A stretch of DNA of 59,900 bases, from the NCBI RefSeq assembly GCF_001424485.1, contig NZ_LMQC01000012.1, positions 1,082 to 60,981 of the forward strand, written 5' to 3'. Shown piece after piece: positions 9,127-18,377 of this stretch. Source of the stretch: Modestobacter sp. Leaf380 (GTDB taxonomy: Bacteria; Actinomycetota; Actinomycetes; Mycobacteriales; Geodermatophilaceae). Position 1 is the stretch's first letter, and every line of letters begins with the position of its first letter. Made by a program: the position numbers and the translations under genes. The notes under the pieces were generated by a model, which was given only the letters and a program-made list of their open reading frames with translations, ran no database searches and was not told where the DNA came from.

Positions 9127-9774
9127 CCCAGCGGCGGATCGACTCGCGGCTGCGAGCACGCTGACCCCCGGTCCGCGCAGGTCGTCCAGCGAGACCCGCC
9201 GCGCGCAGGCCACCAGCAGCAGCGTCAACACCGGGCCCTGCACCTCCGGCCCGCCGCCCACCGCTACGTCGGCATCAATCGCGCGCAGGCGGACGGCCGC
9301 CACCAGGTCCTTCGCGCCGCCGAGCGAGGCCGGGGTGCGGGCCTGCAGGAGGAGGGCCCGGGTGAGGACCTCTGACGGATGGGTGCGGGAGAGGCCGAGG
9401 GGTTGCCGGATGTCCTCCCCGTGGACGACCTCCTCCACCAGCCGACTGTCCAACGGAGCCGGCGGGGTCGACCGCCGTGACGCGACCTGGCGCAACCGGT
9501 CGAGCGTCTGCTGCGGCGTGGCGCCGCGCTCGCGCTGCACGCCGCGGGCGTTGAGCCGGTCGAAGTCGAAGCGCGATCGGACGAGACCGCCCACGAACCC
9601 GAGCCGGGTCGTCCGGGCCGAGTCGATCAGATGGGCGACGACGTCGTGCACCGTCCAGCCCTCGCAGAGGGAAGGCTCGTCCCACCGTGCCGGGTCGACC
9701 TCGGCGAGGTCGGCGATCAGCGCGGCACGCTCAGCGTGCACCAGCGGCCAGACGTCGTCCACGGTCTCCTCCAT
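9064..9774 (-). CDS. TIGR03083-type DinB-fold, mycothiol-dependent-like protein
   Basis: 236 residues from ATG at 9774. The N-terminus ([37 protein letters not shown]) is the signature of the actinobacterial maleylpyruvate isomerase/TIGR03083 family, where the conserved histidine in 'V.AHL' binds a metal and mycothiol may be co-substrate. A second histidine lies in [15 protein letters not shown]. The reaction cannot be inferred. The final ~20 codons (rich in A, G, R) run antisense through the end of the M18 gene, which suggests a recently extended C-terminus. Confidence 0.8.
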   Translation of the reverse strand: MEETVDDVWPLVHAERAALIADLAEVDPARWDEPSLCEGWTVHDVVAHLIDSARTTRLGFVGGLVRSRFDFDRLNARGVQRERGATPQQTLDRLRQVASRRSTPPAPLDSRLVEEVVHGEDIRQPLGLSRTHPSEVLTRALLLQARTPASLGGAKDLVAAVRLRAIDADVAVGGGPEVQGPVLTLLLVACARRVSLDDLRGPGVSVLAAASRSAAGSAGRPQAAAEGLDHQRDVLG

Positions 9775-9840
9775 CGGTCAGCAGGCGTCGATGACGGTGA
9801 GACCCGTACGGGCCGGGGAACTCATCGGTGGACTGGTCGG

Positions 9841-12261
9841 TCAGCCCGATGTCGGCAGACGCGGAGTGAGGAACCGGGCGGTCGGGCTCCCCGCCGCGGC
9901 CACCTGCTCCGGTGCCCCGCGGGCGACGACGCGGCCGCCGGCGTCGCCACCACCCGGCCCCATGTCCACCACCCAGTCCGCCTGGGCGACGACGTCCATG
10001 TCGTGCTCGACCAGCACCACCGTGTTGCCGGCTTCCACGAGCGACTGCAGCTGCCGCATCAGCACCTCGACGTCAGCGGGGTGCAGCCCCGACGTCGGCT
10101 CGTCCAGCACGTAGAGCGTGTGCCCGCGCCGGGCGCGCTGCAGCTCGCTCGCCAGCTTCACCCGCTGCGCCTCCCCGCCGGACAGCTCGGTCGCCGGCTG
10201 GCCCAGCCGCAGGTAGCCCAGGCCGACCTCGGCCAGCGCGGCCAGGCTGCGGGCGGCCGCGGGCACATCGGCGAAGAACCCCTGCGCGGCCTCGACGGTC
10301 AGGTCGAGCACCTCGGCGATGGTCTTGTCGTCCAGCGTGACCTCGAGCGTCTCGGCGTTGTACCGGGCTCCCCCGCACGTCGGGCAGGGCGCGTAGGTGC
10401 CGGGGAGGAACAGCAGCTCGACGGTCACCGCACCCTCCCCCTGGCACGTCGGGCAGCGGCCCTCGACGACGTTGAAGGAGAACCGGCCCGCTGACCAGCC
10501 CCGCGCCCGGGCCTCGGCGGTGCCCGCGAACAGCTTGCGGACGACGTCGAACAGTCCGGTGTAGGTCGCCAGGTTCGACCTCGGCGTCCGGCCGATCGGC
10601 TTCTGGTCCACCCGCACCAGCCGGTCGATCTGCTCCAGCCCTCGCGCCTCGACACCCCCGATGTCGAGCACCTCGTGCTCCTCGTCGTCCGACGGGGTGC
10701 CCAGGTGTCGGGCCACCACGTCGGCGAGCACCTGGCTCACCAGCGTCGACTTCCCCGACCCGGACACCCCGGTCACCGCGGTGAGCACGCCCAGCGGCAG
10801 CACCAGCTCGACCTCGCGCAGGTTGTGCCGGGTGATCCCCCTCAGCACCAGCTCGCCCGACGACGAGCGCCGGACCCGGGAGACCGGCGGCCGGTCGACC
10901 AGGAACGGTCGCGTCACCGACTCCGCCACGTCGGCCAGGCCGGCGACCGGGCCGCTGTAGAGCACCCGCCCACCGTGCACCCCGGCTGCGGGGCCGACGT
11001 CGACGATCCAGTCCGCCCGGCGGGCGATCGCCATGTCGTGCTCGATGACGAACAACGAGTTGCCCGCCGCGGTCAGCTGGTCCAGCACGGTGAGCAGCTG
11101 CTCGGTGTCCGCCGGGTGCAGACCCGCCGACGGCTCGTCCAGCACGTAGACCACGCCGAACAACCCCGAGCGCAGCTGGGTGGCGATCCGCAGCCGCTGC
11201 AGCTCCCCCGGCGACAGCGTGGGCGTCGTCCGGTCCAGCGCCAGGTAGCCCAGGCCCAGGTCGATCAGCACCGCCATCCGGGCCACCAGGTCCGCGACGA
11301 TGCCCCGCCCCACCTCGGGCAGCTCCGCCGACTCCAGCACCGGGGTCAGCTCGGTCATCGGCAGCTCGGTCAGCTCGGCGATGCTCCGCCCCGCCACGGT
11401 GACGGCGAGGGAGTCCGGCCGCAGCCGGCCGCCGCCGCACACCGGGCACGGCCGCGTCGTCACGTACTGCATCACCCGGCGGCGCAGCGTCGGGCTCTTC
11501 GTCGCCGCCAGCGTGTGCATCACGTAGGCCCGGGCGCCCTGGTAGCGGCCGACGTAGTCGCGCTGGATCTGACCCGGCCCGCGCACCGGGTGCACGGTGA
11601 CCTCGGGCTGCTCGTCGGTGAACAGGATCCAGTCCCGCTCCTGCGCGGGGATGTCCCGCCACGGCCGGTCGATGTCGTGGCCCAGCTCGGTGAGGATGTC
11701 GCGCAGGTTCTTGCCGTGCCAGGCACCGGGCCAGGCCGCGACCGCGCCGTCCCGGATGCTCAGCGACGGATCGGGCACCAGCGTCTGCTCGGTGACCTCG
11801 TGCACCGAGCCCAGCCCCGAGCACTCCGGGCACGCACCGGCCGCGGTGTTCGGGGAGAACGCGTCGGAGTCCAGCCGCCCGGCACCGGCCGGGTAGGTGC
11901 CCGCCCGGGACAGCAGCATCCGCAGCGAGTTCGACAGCGTCGTCACCGTGCCCACCGTCGAGCGGCTGCTGGGCGTCCCCCGGCTCTGTTGCAGCGCCAC
12001 CGCCGGCGGCAGGCCGGTGATCTCCTCCACCGCCGGGGCACCCACCTGCTGGATCAGCCGCCGCGCGTAGGGCGCCACCGACTCGAAGTACCGGCGCTGC
12101 GCCTCCGCGTAGATCGTGCCGAACGCCAGCGAGGACTTCCCCGACCCCGACACCCCGGTGAACACGACCAGCGAGTCCCGCGGGACGGCGACGTCCACGT
12201 CGCGCAGGTTGTGCTCCCGGGCCCCGCGCACCCGGACGAAGGGGTCACGGTCGTCGGTCAC
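9841..12261 (-). CDS. UvrA-like ABC ATPase (short UvrA paralogue)
   Basis: 806 residues from GTG at 12261, clearly shorter than canonical UvrA (about 950). Two ABC modules are visible: Walker [10 protein letters not shown] at residues 36-44 and GVSGSGKST in the second half, with signature motifs [12 protein letters not shown] and [12 protein letters not shown] and Walker [14 protein letters not shown] and [13 protein letters not shown]. Zinc CxxC modules are kept ([32 protein letters not shown]). The length fits paralogues that lack the UvrB-binding part, often linked to drug tolerance (DrrC/UvrA2 type). A true role in excision repair is unlikely but not excluded. Confidence 0.88.
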   Translation of the reverse strand: MTDDRDPFVRVRGAREHNLRDVDVAVPRDSLVVFTGVSGSGKSSLAFGTIYAEAQRRYFESVAPYARRLIQQVGAPAVEEITGLPPAVALQQSRGTPSSRSTVGTVTTLSNSLRMLLSRAGTYPAGAGRLDSDAFSPNTAAGACPECSGLGSVHEVTEQTLVPDPSLSIRDGAVAAWPGAWHGKNLRDILTELGHDIDRPWRDIPAQERDWILFTDEQPEVTVHPVRGPGQIQRDYVGRYQGARAYVMHTLAATKSPTLRRRVMQYVTTRPCPVCGGGRLRPDSLAVTVAGRSIAELTELPMTELTPVLESAELPEVGRGIVADLVARMAVLIDLGLGYLALDRTTPTLSPGELQRLRIATQLRSGLFGVVYVLDEPSAGLHPADTEQLLTVLDQLTAAGNSLFVIEHDMAIARRADWIVDVGPAAGVHGGRVLYSGPVAGLADVAESVTRPFLVDRPPVSRVRRSSSGELVLRGITRHNLREVELVLPLGVLTAVTGVSGSGKSTLVSQVLADVVARHLGTPSDDEEHEVLDIGGVEARGLEQIDRLVRVDQKPIGRTPRSNLATYTGLFDVVRKLFAGTAEARARGWSAGRFSFNVVEGRCPTCQGEGAVTVELLFLPGTYAPCPTCGGARYNAETLEVTLDDKTIAEVLDLTVEAAQGFFADVPAAARSLAALAEVGLGYLRLGQPATELSGGEAQRVKLASELQRARRGHTLYVLDEPTSGLHPADVEVLMRQLQSLVEAGNTVVLVEHDMDVVAQADWVVDMGPGGGDAGGRVVARGAPEQVAAAGSPTARFLTPRLPTSG

Positions 12262-12307
12262 CGACCCAGGCTGCCTTGCCGGCACCCGGCCCGGCGGACC
12301 GGGGCCC

Positions 12308-13333
12308 TCAGGTGAGCCAGCGCTGCCAGCGCGACAGCTCGGGCGCCGTCCCCGGCTCACCGCCCAGCGAGCGGGAGGCCTCGGCGACGTCCTCGGCGGT
12401 CAGGGTGGTGACGTCGGACCGGTCCAGCGACCCCATGTCCCGGCTCTCGTCGCGGGCCAGCCGCAGCGCCTGGCGGTTCAGCGCCTGCTCGAACAGGGTG
12501 CGGGCGAAGCGCGCGTTGCCGGTGTCCTCACCGGCCTGGACGCCCGCCAGGGTGCGGCGGAGGGTGTCCAGCGCGCCGGCCTCCAGGACGTACTCCTGCT
12601 GGGCCACGATGCTCACGAAGATCGCCTCGAGCTCGGCCGTGGAGTAGTCGGGGAACCGGACCTCGCGGGCGAAGCGCGAGCGCAGACCCGGGTTGGACAG
12701 CAGGAACGACTCCATGAGCCGGGGGTAGCCGGCCACGATGACCACCAGCCGGTGCCGGTGGTCCTCCATGCGCTTGAGCAGCACCTCGATCGCCTCGGGC
12801 CCGAAGTCCTGCCGCCCGTCGCCCTCGGGGGCCAGCGAGTAGGCCTCGTCGATGAACAACACGCCGTCCAGGGCGCTGCGCACCACCCGGTCGGTCTTGA
12901 TCGCCGTCGCGCCGACGTGCTGGCCGACCAGCGCGGCCCGGTCCACCTCCACCAGGTGGCCCTTCTGCAGCAGCCCGACCGCCCGGTACATCTCGGCCAG
13001 CAGCCGGGCGACCGTCGTCTTCCCCGTGCCCGGGTTCCCGAGGAACACCAGGTGTTGGGACGTCGCCGCCTCCGGCAGACCGTGCTCCTTGCGGCGGGCC
13101 TGCACCTGCAGGAACGCCACGAGCGCCTGCACCTGCTCCTTCACCGCGGCGAGGCCGACGAGCCCGTCGAGCTCGGACTGGACGACCTCCAGGGGCCGCC
13201 CCGGCGGCGTCCGGCCGCCGAAGAGGTCGCCCACGAACTCGTCCACACCCCGTCCGCCGGGCCGCGGGAGCTGCTCGCCCAGGCGGCCGACGGTCTCGCG
13301 GAGTTCGTCCAGTGGCCTGCGCCCGAGAGGCAT
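12308..13333 (-). CDS. CbbX/SpoVK-type AAA+ ATPase
   Basis: 341 residues from ATG at 13333. After an N-terminal leader the CbbX-like segment [20 protein letters not shown] precedes Walker [12 protein letters not shown], the sensor-like block [12 protein letters not shown] (Walker B) and the arginine-finger area [15 protein letters not shown]. Relatives remodel Rubisco (CbbX) or belong to type VII secretion (EccA); neither partner is encoded nearby, so the client is unknown. It is transcribed away from the GH13 gene. Confidence 0.85.
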   Translation of the reverse strand: MPLGRRPLDELRETVGRLGEQLPRPGGRGVDEFVGDLFGGRTPPGRPLEVVQSELDGLVGLAAVKEQVQALVAFLQVQARRKEHGLPEAATSQHLVFLGNPGTGKTTVARLLAEMYRAVGLLQKGHLVEVDRAALVGQHVGATAIKTDRVVRSALDGVLFIDEAYSLAPEGDGRQDFGPEAIEVLLKRMEDHRHRLVVIVAGYPRLMESFLLSNPGLRSRFAREVRFPDYSTAELEAIFVSIVAQQEYVLEAGALDTLRRTLAGVQAGEDTGNARFARTLFEQALNRQALRLARDESRDMGSLDRSDVTTLTAEDVAEASRSLGGEPGTAPELSRWQRWLT

Positions 13334-13442
13334 GCCGCGAATGTAGGCGCCGTTCAGCGCTGGCGAGATCCGCCAGAATCCGTCTCACCCTTCTGGTGAG
13401 CTGGGCCACAGGTTGTCGGCCCGGGCTGCCGATGACGGAGTC

Positions 13443-15104
13443 ATGGCACCCCGGCTGGCAGCGCTGCCGTCCCCCACAGCGCCCGCGTCCGAGCTGGAGT
13501 GGTGGCGCTCCGCCGTCGTCTACCAGGTCTACCTGCGCTCCTTCGCCGACTCCAACGGCGACGGCATCGGTGACCTGGCGGGCCTACGGTCCCGGCTGCC
13601 CTACCTGTCCTGGCTGGGCGTGGACGCGCTGTGGATCAACCCGCACTACCCCTCCGGCGGTGCCGACGGCGGCTACGACATCAGCGACTACCGGGCCGTC
13701 GACCCCGACTACGGCGACCTCGCCGACCTCGAGGCGGTCATCGCCGACGCCCGGCAACTGGGCCTGCGCGTGGTCCTGGACGTCGTCCCCAACCACACCT
13801 CCGACCAGCACGCCTGGTTCCAGGCCGCACTGGCCGACCCCGACGCCCCCGAGGCGTCCAGGTACCACTTCGCACCGCCCTCGGAGGAGCCGCCGAACAA
13901 CTGGCAGTCCCTCTTCGGCGGGCCGGCCTGGTCACGCACCCCCGACGGCCGCTGGTACCTGCACCTGTTCGCCCCCGAGCAGCCCGACCTGAACTGGCGC
14001 GACCCCGCCGTCGCCGACGACTTCGACACCACCCTGCGGTTCTGGCTGGACCGCGGCGTCTCCGGCTTCCGGGTCGACGTCGCCTACGGCCTGATCAAGG
14101 ACGCCGGCCTGCGGGACAACCCCGGCGCCTACTCCCCCACCCTCTTCGGGCACGGCCCCGAGCAGGCCATGACCTGGAACCAGCCCGAGGTGCACGACGT
14201 GTGGCGCCGGTGGCGCGCGATCTGCGACGAGTACCCCGGCAGCATGCTGGTCGGCGAGGTCTGCCTGGCCGACCTCGACCAGGTCGCGAAGTACTCCCGC
14301 CCCGACGAGCTGCACCAGTCCTTCTCCTTCCGGCTGATCAAGTCCGGCTGGGACACCGCCGCCTTCGCCGACGGCGTGCAGACCGCCCTGGACGCCTTCG
14401 CCACCGTCGGCGCCCCGGTCTCCTGGGTGCTCGGCAACCACGACAAGGACCGTCAGGTCAGCCGGTTCGGCGGCGGCGCGCTCGGCACCGCCCGCGCCCG
14501 GGCCGCGGCGCTGCTGATGCTGTCGCTGCCCGGCTCGCCCTACCTGTACGCCGGCGACGAGCTGGCCCTGCCGCAGGCCGTCGTGCCCGACGAGGCCAAG
14601 CTCGACCCGATCTTCCACCGCAGCGGCGGCGCCCGCGCCGGCCGCGACGGCTGCCGCGTGCCGATGCCGTGGAACGACACCGAGGGCGTCGGCTTCTCCC
14701 CCGAGGGCGCCTCCCAGCCGTGGCTGCCGATCCCCGCCGACTGGGCGCAGCACGCCGTCTCCCGGCAGGCCCGCGACGGCAGCTCCACCCTCACCCTCTA
14801 CCGCCGGGCCCTGGCCCTGCGCGCCGCGCACCCCGCCCTCGGCTCCGGGCAGGCCACCGTCAGCACCGCCGGCGACGTCCTCGTCATCCGCAGCACCGGG
14901 GACGACGAGACCGTCGTCTGCCTGCTCAACATGGGCACCGAGACCGTGCTGACTGCGAACCCCGGCACCGTCCTGCTGGCGTCGTCCACGCACGTGAAGG
15001 CGACCGCCGGGACTCTCGCGTTGCCCGCGGACACCGCGGTCTGGGTCGTCGAGGATGCACACCGTTCTGCGCCATTCCCAGATGGGTTCGGTGACCCGCA
15101 TTAG
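13443..15104 (+). CDS. GH13 alpha-glucosidase
   Basis: 553 residues from ATG at 13443, with GACGGAG just upstream. The N-terminus WWRSAVVYQVYLRSFADSNG is typical of oligo-1,6-glucosidase/alpha-glucosidase GH13 subfamilies. Catalytic residues are visible: nucleophile D212 in GFRVDVAYG, acid/base E272 in LVGEVCL, transition-state D334 in LGNHDKDR. It should release glucose from maltose-type oligosaccharides in the cytosol; no signal peptide is seen. It is the last normal high-GC gene before the retron island. Confidence 0.92.
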   Translation: MAPRLAALPSPTAPASELEWWRSAVVYQVYLRSFADSNGDGIGDLAGLRSRLPYLSWLGVDALWINPHYPSGGADGGYDISDYRAVDPDYGDLADLEAVIADARQLGLRVVLDVVPNHTSDQHAWFQAALADPDAPEASRYHFAPPSEEPPNNWQSLFGGPAWSRTPDGRWYLHLFAPEQPDLNWRDPAVADDFDTTLRFWLDRGVSGFRVDVAYGLIKDAGLRDNPGAYSPTLFGHGPEQAMTWNQPEVHDVWRRWRAICDEYPGSMLVGEVCLADLDQVAKYSRPDELHQSFSFRLIKSGWDTAAFADGVQTALDAFATVGAPVSWVLGNHDKDRQVSRFGGGALGTARARAAALLMLSLPGSPYLYAGDELALPQAVVPDEAKLDPIFHRSGGARAGRDGCRVPMPWNDTEGVGFSPEGASQPWLPIPADWAQHAVSRQARDGSSTLTLYRRALALRAAHPALGSGQATVSTAGDVLVIRSTGDDETVVCLLNMGTETVLTANPGTVLLASSTHVKATAGTLALPADTAVWVVEDAHRSAPFPDGFGDPH

Positions 15105-15109
15105 CCGAA

Positions 15110-15139
15110 GTGACGGAAAGCGCGTATCGGGCTTAGCCT
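15110..15139 (+). promoter_or_regulatory. Possible promoter of the retron operon
   Basis: GTGACG at 15110-15115 and TAGCCT at 15134-15139 are separated by 18 bases and resemble actinobacterial -35 and -10 (TANNNT) boxes. They sit about 37 bases ahead of the effector start, which has a strong GGAGGAG ribosome site at 15166-15172. The boxes are a weak match, so this is tentative. Confidence 0.3.
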
Positions 15140-15176
15140 GAGACCAGCCACTTGCGTCAAACCCCGGAGGAGCGCC

Positions 15177-16478
15177 ATGCTGCCAAGCGAGACAACCCGT
15201 GGCCGCGCGTGGTTAACAAATTTCTCCGCCTTAGATCAGCCAAGTATGCGGTTGTTGATCGACAGCCTCCAGATTGCCAGTCCCAGTCAAACTCACGTCG
15301 GTGTTCGAACGCAACTTGAATTACTCGAAACCAATCTCCAGGACGGAACCGGGTTGCTCTTGCCAGTTCTTTCTATCGAGGATCTCGAACGATCCTTGGC
15401 AGAGCTTGCTCGACTTAACAGTCCGACACCCTTGGAGTCGAGCGCGCAACCCGGCACTCGTGGACGGAGCGCGTCAGGCAACGTGCATACCGCCTGGGAA
15501 ACTTATCAACCAGGAATGCCTATCCTTTCCACTCCGGGAAGCGAGGGCGCCACCGGCAACTTGATTCGCGAACTCACCGGTGATCGACCCGGCCGCGAGC
15601 CAAGTTGCTGGCTCCACCCCGCGAGCAGCATTGCGACATTGAGGCGGCAGCACTGTCGCCTCGTCGTTCTGGTCACCGACTACTCTGGGTCCGGGAGACA
15701 AGTCGTGGAATTTGCCCGCACCATTCTGCGCAATCCACGGATTAGAAGTTGGCGGTCGCTCGGGTGGCTCCGAGTCGCAGTTGCTAGTTATGCAATATCG
15801 CAGACCGCACGCGCAGCTATCGTCAAGTCGGGGTTCATCGATCAGATATCGGTCACTGTGCCCGCACAATCCCTGAATAATGCCCCGTGGACAGATGGCG
15901 AGCGCAAGGAGATTGAACGGGTATGCCGTCAGTACGCGCCTCGAAGGCAGCGGAATTCGGCATTGGGCCACAAGGGAAGTGGAGGCCTGTTCATGACCCA
16001 CATCTCGGTGCCGAATAATCTGCCCAAAGTGCTGAGCCGCCAACCTCCGGGCTGGCAGCCCTTTCTGGACGGCCCCACAGGAAGGATTGTGCCCCGCGAG
16101 CTCATTGAAGAACTTGCGGATTTTGCCCCCTCGCACCGTGATCCCGCGGACATCGCGGAAGCAGCTAACCAACTTCGCCTGTCACGCGCCTTGAAATCCG
16201 GTCGCCTGAGAGCGCCCGCTGATCAGCTACTCGCACTCCTCGCTCTGCTTGCCCACCGGAATCACGCGGTTCTCGACCTTTCACGCATCATGGGCCTAAG
16301 TGAGACACAGTTGCAAGCTATGGTGGCATTCTTGGAACACGTTGGTTTCCTCTCGGAGGACTTGACAGTGACCAAACGGGGCCGAGACGAACTCAAGAAC
16401 TCGAAACGACTCAAACGCATCGCGACGGCAGGCCTAGACGGGTCCCAAGATCCCTACTACCCTCAGTCCTTAAGGTGA
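15177..16478 (+). CDS. Retron effector: phosphoribosyltransferase-like plus winged-helix protein
   Basis: 433 residues from ATG at 15177. Residues 161-175 form a type I phosphoribosyltransferase PRPP-loop (VVLVTDYSGSGRQ; the usual first Asp of the DD pair is Thr). The block around 274-296 (THISVPNNLPKVL, GWQPFLDG) is seen in PRTase-like proteins of defence loci. Residues about 345-430 look like a winged-helix DNA-binding domain (LALLALLAHRNHAVLDLSRI, GLSETQLQAMVAFLEHVGF, VTKRGRDEL). In known retrons the accessory protein is the toxic effector held silent by RT-msDNA; that role is inferred here. G+C and codon use are clearly lower than the flanks, suggesting transfer. Its stop codon lies inside the a1 arm of the ncRNA. 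Confidence 0.8.
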   Translation: MLPSETTRGRAWLTNFSALDQPSMRLLIDSLQIASPSQTHVGVRTQLELLETNLQDGTGLLLPVLSIEDLERSLAELARLNSPTPLESSAQPGTRGRSASGNVHTAWETYQPGMPILSTPGSEGATGNLIRELTGDRPGREPSCWLHPASSIATLRRQHCRLVVLVTDYSGSGRQVVEFARTILRNPRIRSWRSLGWLRVAVASYAISQTARAAIVKSGFIDQISVTVPAQSLNNAPWTDGERKEIERVCRQYAPRRQRNSALGHKGSGGLFMTHISVPNNLPKVLSRQPPGWQPFLDGPTGRIVPRELIEELADFAPSHRDPADIAEAANQLRLSRALKSGRLRAPADQLLALLALLAHRNHAVLDLSRIMGLSETQLQAMVAFLEHVGFLSEDLTVTKRGRDELKNSKRLKRIATAGLDGSQDPYYPQSLR

Positions 16479-16685
16479 GGTGGCGGGAGGCGCACCTAGT
16501 GAAGCCGGTGCCTTGCACCGGTCGGTCGGGCCTTCTGGCCCGAGGACCACGCCTTGGCGTGGTCATCGGACGAGCTGCCGCTACGCGTGGCTGGGCGAGC
16601 ACACTTCGCCGACGACGACTGGCTGTGCACTCGCCCATCCCTTCGGGAATACACCAAAAGTAGATGAGCCAACCGCCACCTCACC
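16474..16685 (+). ncRNA. Predicted retron msr-msd non-coding RNA
   Basis: A perfect 13-bp inverted repeat closes the region: GGTGAGGTGGCGG at 16474-16486 (a1) and CCGCCACCTCACC at 16673-16685 (a2). Inside are three short hairpins with pyrimidine-rich loops: 16505-16521 (7 bp, loop CTT), 16526-16543 (7 bp, loop TTCT) and 16545-16564 (9 bp, loop TT), as expected for msr. A longer stem follows, 16593-16603 pairing with 16624-16636 with a two-base bulge, as expected for msd, then a 4-bp hairpin at 16638-16648. The a1 arm covers the effector stop codon and a2 covers RT codons 4-8. The priming guanosine cannot be fixed by eye. Confidence 0.75.
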
Positions 16686-17791
16686 GATATCTTGCTCGCG
16701 GAAGAGCCGACGGGGTATCCGAAACCGTCCTCCGCGCAGCGGTTAAAAACACGACCAAGACCGATGCGCATGATGCGCTGTCGATTCTCAGCTTGGGTCA
16801 CTTGTCTCATCTCACGGGCGCACCGTATCTCTACCTGCGGGGTATTGTTCAGCGGACATCTGACCCTTACGACGACATCATGCGCAAGAAGCAGACCGGC
16901 GGAAGTCGGCTGATATCGGCCCCCGAGCCCGTCTTGATGGACGTGCAACGGCTGATCCTAGAACGAGCCCTGACGGGCACACCTATGCACCCAGCGAGCT
17001 TCGCATATCGCAGGAAGCGCTCCACCCTGATGTGCGCGCAACAACACGTTGGCGCGAGATGGATGCTCAAGTTTGATCTTCATGACTTTTTTGGGTCCAT
17101 CACAGAAGTGCAGGTCTATAAAGTCTTCCGCTCACGTGGCTATGAGCCGCTCGTTTCTTTCGAGCTCGCTCGACTTTGCACCCGCTCAACAACCATGCCA
17201 AGTTGGTCCACCCGCCATCAAGTCCGATACCCGGTGATTCAATCTTACAATGGCCGTACCCTCGGCTCCCTACCCCAGGGTGGACCCACGAGCGGGGCTC
17301 TCGCAAACGCGGTGGCTACACCCCTCGACAACTCTTTAAGCGATCTGTCACACGACCACGGCTTCACCTACACCCGCTACTCAGACGACCTCGTCTTTTC
17401 CTCGGCAAACAAGTTTGATCGAACTGTGGCGCGGGCAATAATCAATGCGGTGAGAAGATGTGTTAGCGGTCAGGGATTCCGCCTTCACGCCAAGAAGACA
17501 CGCATCATTCCGCCCGGTGCGCGGCACATCGTACTAGGCCTCATGCTTAGCGACGACGGCGTCAGGTTGACGCCCGAGTTTCGCCGGCGTATTGAAGTGC
17601 ATGTGCATGGCGTCTCGACTTTCGGACTACTTGCACACGCGGAGTTTCGGCGCTTTCGGTCCGTATTTTCGTTCATCAATCATGTGGATGGGTGTTTGGC
17701 TTTCGCCGAGAGCGTCGAATCCCCCTGGGCGCTGCGACTAAGGGGGGAGTGGCAGCGCGTCCTGCGCAAGGAGGGATTTCCAGCGATGTAG
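16664..17791 (+). CDS. Retron-type reverse transcriptase
   Basis: 375 residues from ATG at 16664, typical length for a compact retron RT. Landmarks: residues 76-99 (KQTGGSRLISAPEP) for motif 1, CAQQH at 124-128 in the position of the retron NAxxH signature, FDLHDFFGSI at 137-146 with catalytic D138, LPQGGPTSGALANA at 203-216, RYSDDLVFS with catalytic D241-D242, HAKKTRI at 275-281, and HIVLGL in place of the retron VTG triplet (VLG at 290-292). There is no maturase, endonuclease or DGR-style SQ motif. No good ribosome site precedes the ATG, so its translation may depend on the structured RNA or on coupling. It should prime on the msr RNA and copy msd into msDNA. Confidence 0.88.
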   Translation: MSQPPPHRYLARGRADGVSETVLRAAVKNTTKTDAHDALSILSLGHLSHLTGAPYLYLRGIVQRTSDPYDDIMRKKQTGGSRLISAPEPVLMDVQRLILERALTGTPMHPASFAYRRKRSTLMCAQQHVGARWMLKFDLHDFFGSITEVQVYKVFRSRGYEPLVSFELARLCTRSTTMPSWSTRHQVRYPVIQSYNGRTLGSLPQGGPTSGALANAVATPLDNSLSDLSHDHGFTYTRYSDDLVFSSANKFDRTVARAIINAVRRCVSGQGFRLHAKKTRIIPPGARHIVLGLMLSDDGVRLTPEFRRRIEVHVHGVSTFGLLAHAEFRRFRSVFSFINHVDGCLAFAESVESPWALRLRGEWQRVLRKEGFPAM

Positions 17792-17846
17792 CGTTTCACC
17801 TTTCCCCGGTCGATATGTTCAGGGCACCAAAGTAGGGTGTCGGCGG

Positions 17847-17864
17847 CCGGGTCACCGGACCCGG
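17847..17864. promoter_or_regulatory. 7-bp inverted repeat directly upstream of fae
   Basis: CCGGGTC (17847-17853) and GACCCGG (17858-17864) flank a four-base loop, ending nine bases before the GTG of the formaldehyde-activating enzyme and merging with its GGAGG site. It could be an operator or an RNA hairpin masking the ribosome site, or the terminator end of the retron operon; it lacks a T-run. Confidence 0.4.
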
Positions 17865-17873
17865 AGGTCGCGC

Positions 17874-18377
17874 GTGCTGATCGGTGAGAGCTTCCAGGGC
17901 GAGGGCGTCGACGCCGCGCACGTCAACACCGTGCTCGGCCCGCGGACGGGCCCGGTCGGCACCGCCTGGGCGACGGCGCTGGCCACCCCGTCGCAGGGGC
18001 ACGCGCCGTTCGTCGTCTGCCTGCGGCCCGGGACGGCGGTCAAGCCGTTCACCCTCTTCGTCACCAAGTCCGCGCCGCAGAGCGAGACCCACCAGCGGCT
18101 GACCTGGGGTGCTGCGCAGGCCGGCGTCGCCGCCGGGGTCGCGGACGCCGTGGCCGAGGGGGTGCTCGCCCCCGAGCAGTGCGACGACGACGTCGTCATC
18201 GCCGCCGTGTGGGTCAACCCCGCCGCCGGCGACGCGGACGCCGTCTTCCACGCCAACCGGGCGGCGACCCTGGAGGCGCTGCGCGACAGCGTGCACCGGC
18301 TGCCCACCGCCGACCAGGTCGCCCAGGCACGACTCGGCGTCTCCAACGGCTTCTACCCGGGCCCCGGGGTCAGCTGA
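17874..18377 (+). CDS. fae: Formaldehyde-activating enzyme
   Basis: 167 residues from GTG at 17874. It matches the Fae family: MLIGESFQGEG at the start, H16 in DAAHVNTVLGPRTGPVGTAWA in the place of the catalytic histidine, and internal VKPFTLFVTKSAPQ. In methylotrophs Fae condenses formaldehyde with tetrahydromethanopterin; actinobacterial homologues without that cofactor pathway are known as stand-alone genes whose acceptor is unclear. No C1-pathway neighbour is visible. The 3' end overlaps the convergent MFS gene by eight bases. Confidence 0.85.
   Translation: MLIGESFQGEGVDAAHVNTVLGPRTGPVGTAWATALATPSQGHAPFVVCLRPGTAVKPFTLFVTKSAPQSETHQRLTWGAAQAGVAAGVADAVAEGVLAPEQCDDDVVIAAVWVNPAAGDADAVFHANRAATLEALRDSVHRLPTADQVAQARLGVSNGFYPGPGVS

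Noticed and set aside
16664-17791. Group II intron or diversity-generating RT
   Set aside because: No maturase or endonuclease domain, no intron ends, no template/variable repeats; motif 4 reads QGGPTS, not the SQ form of DGRs.
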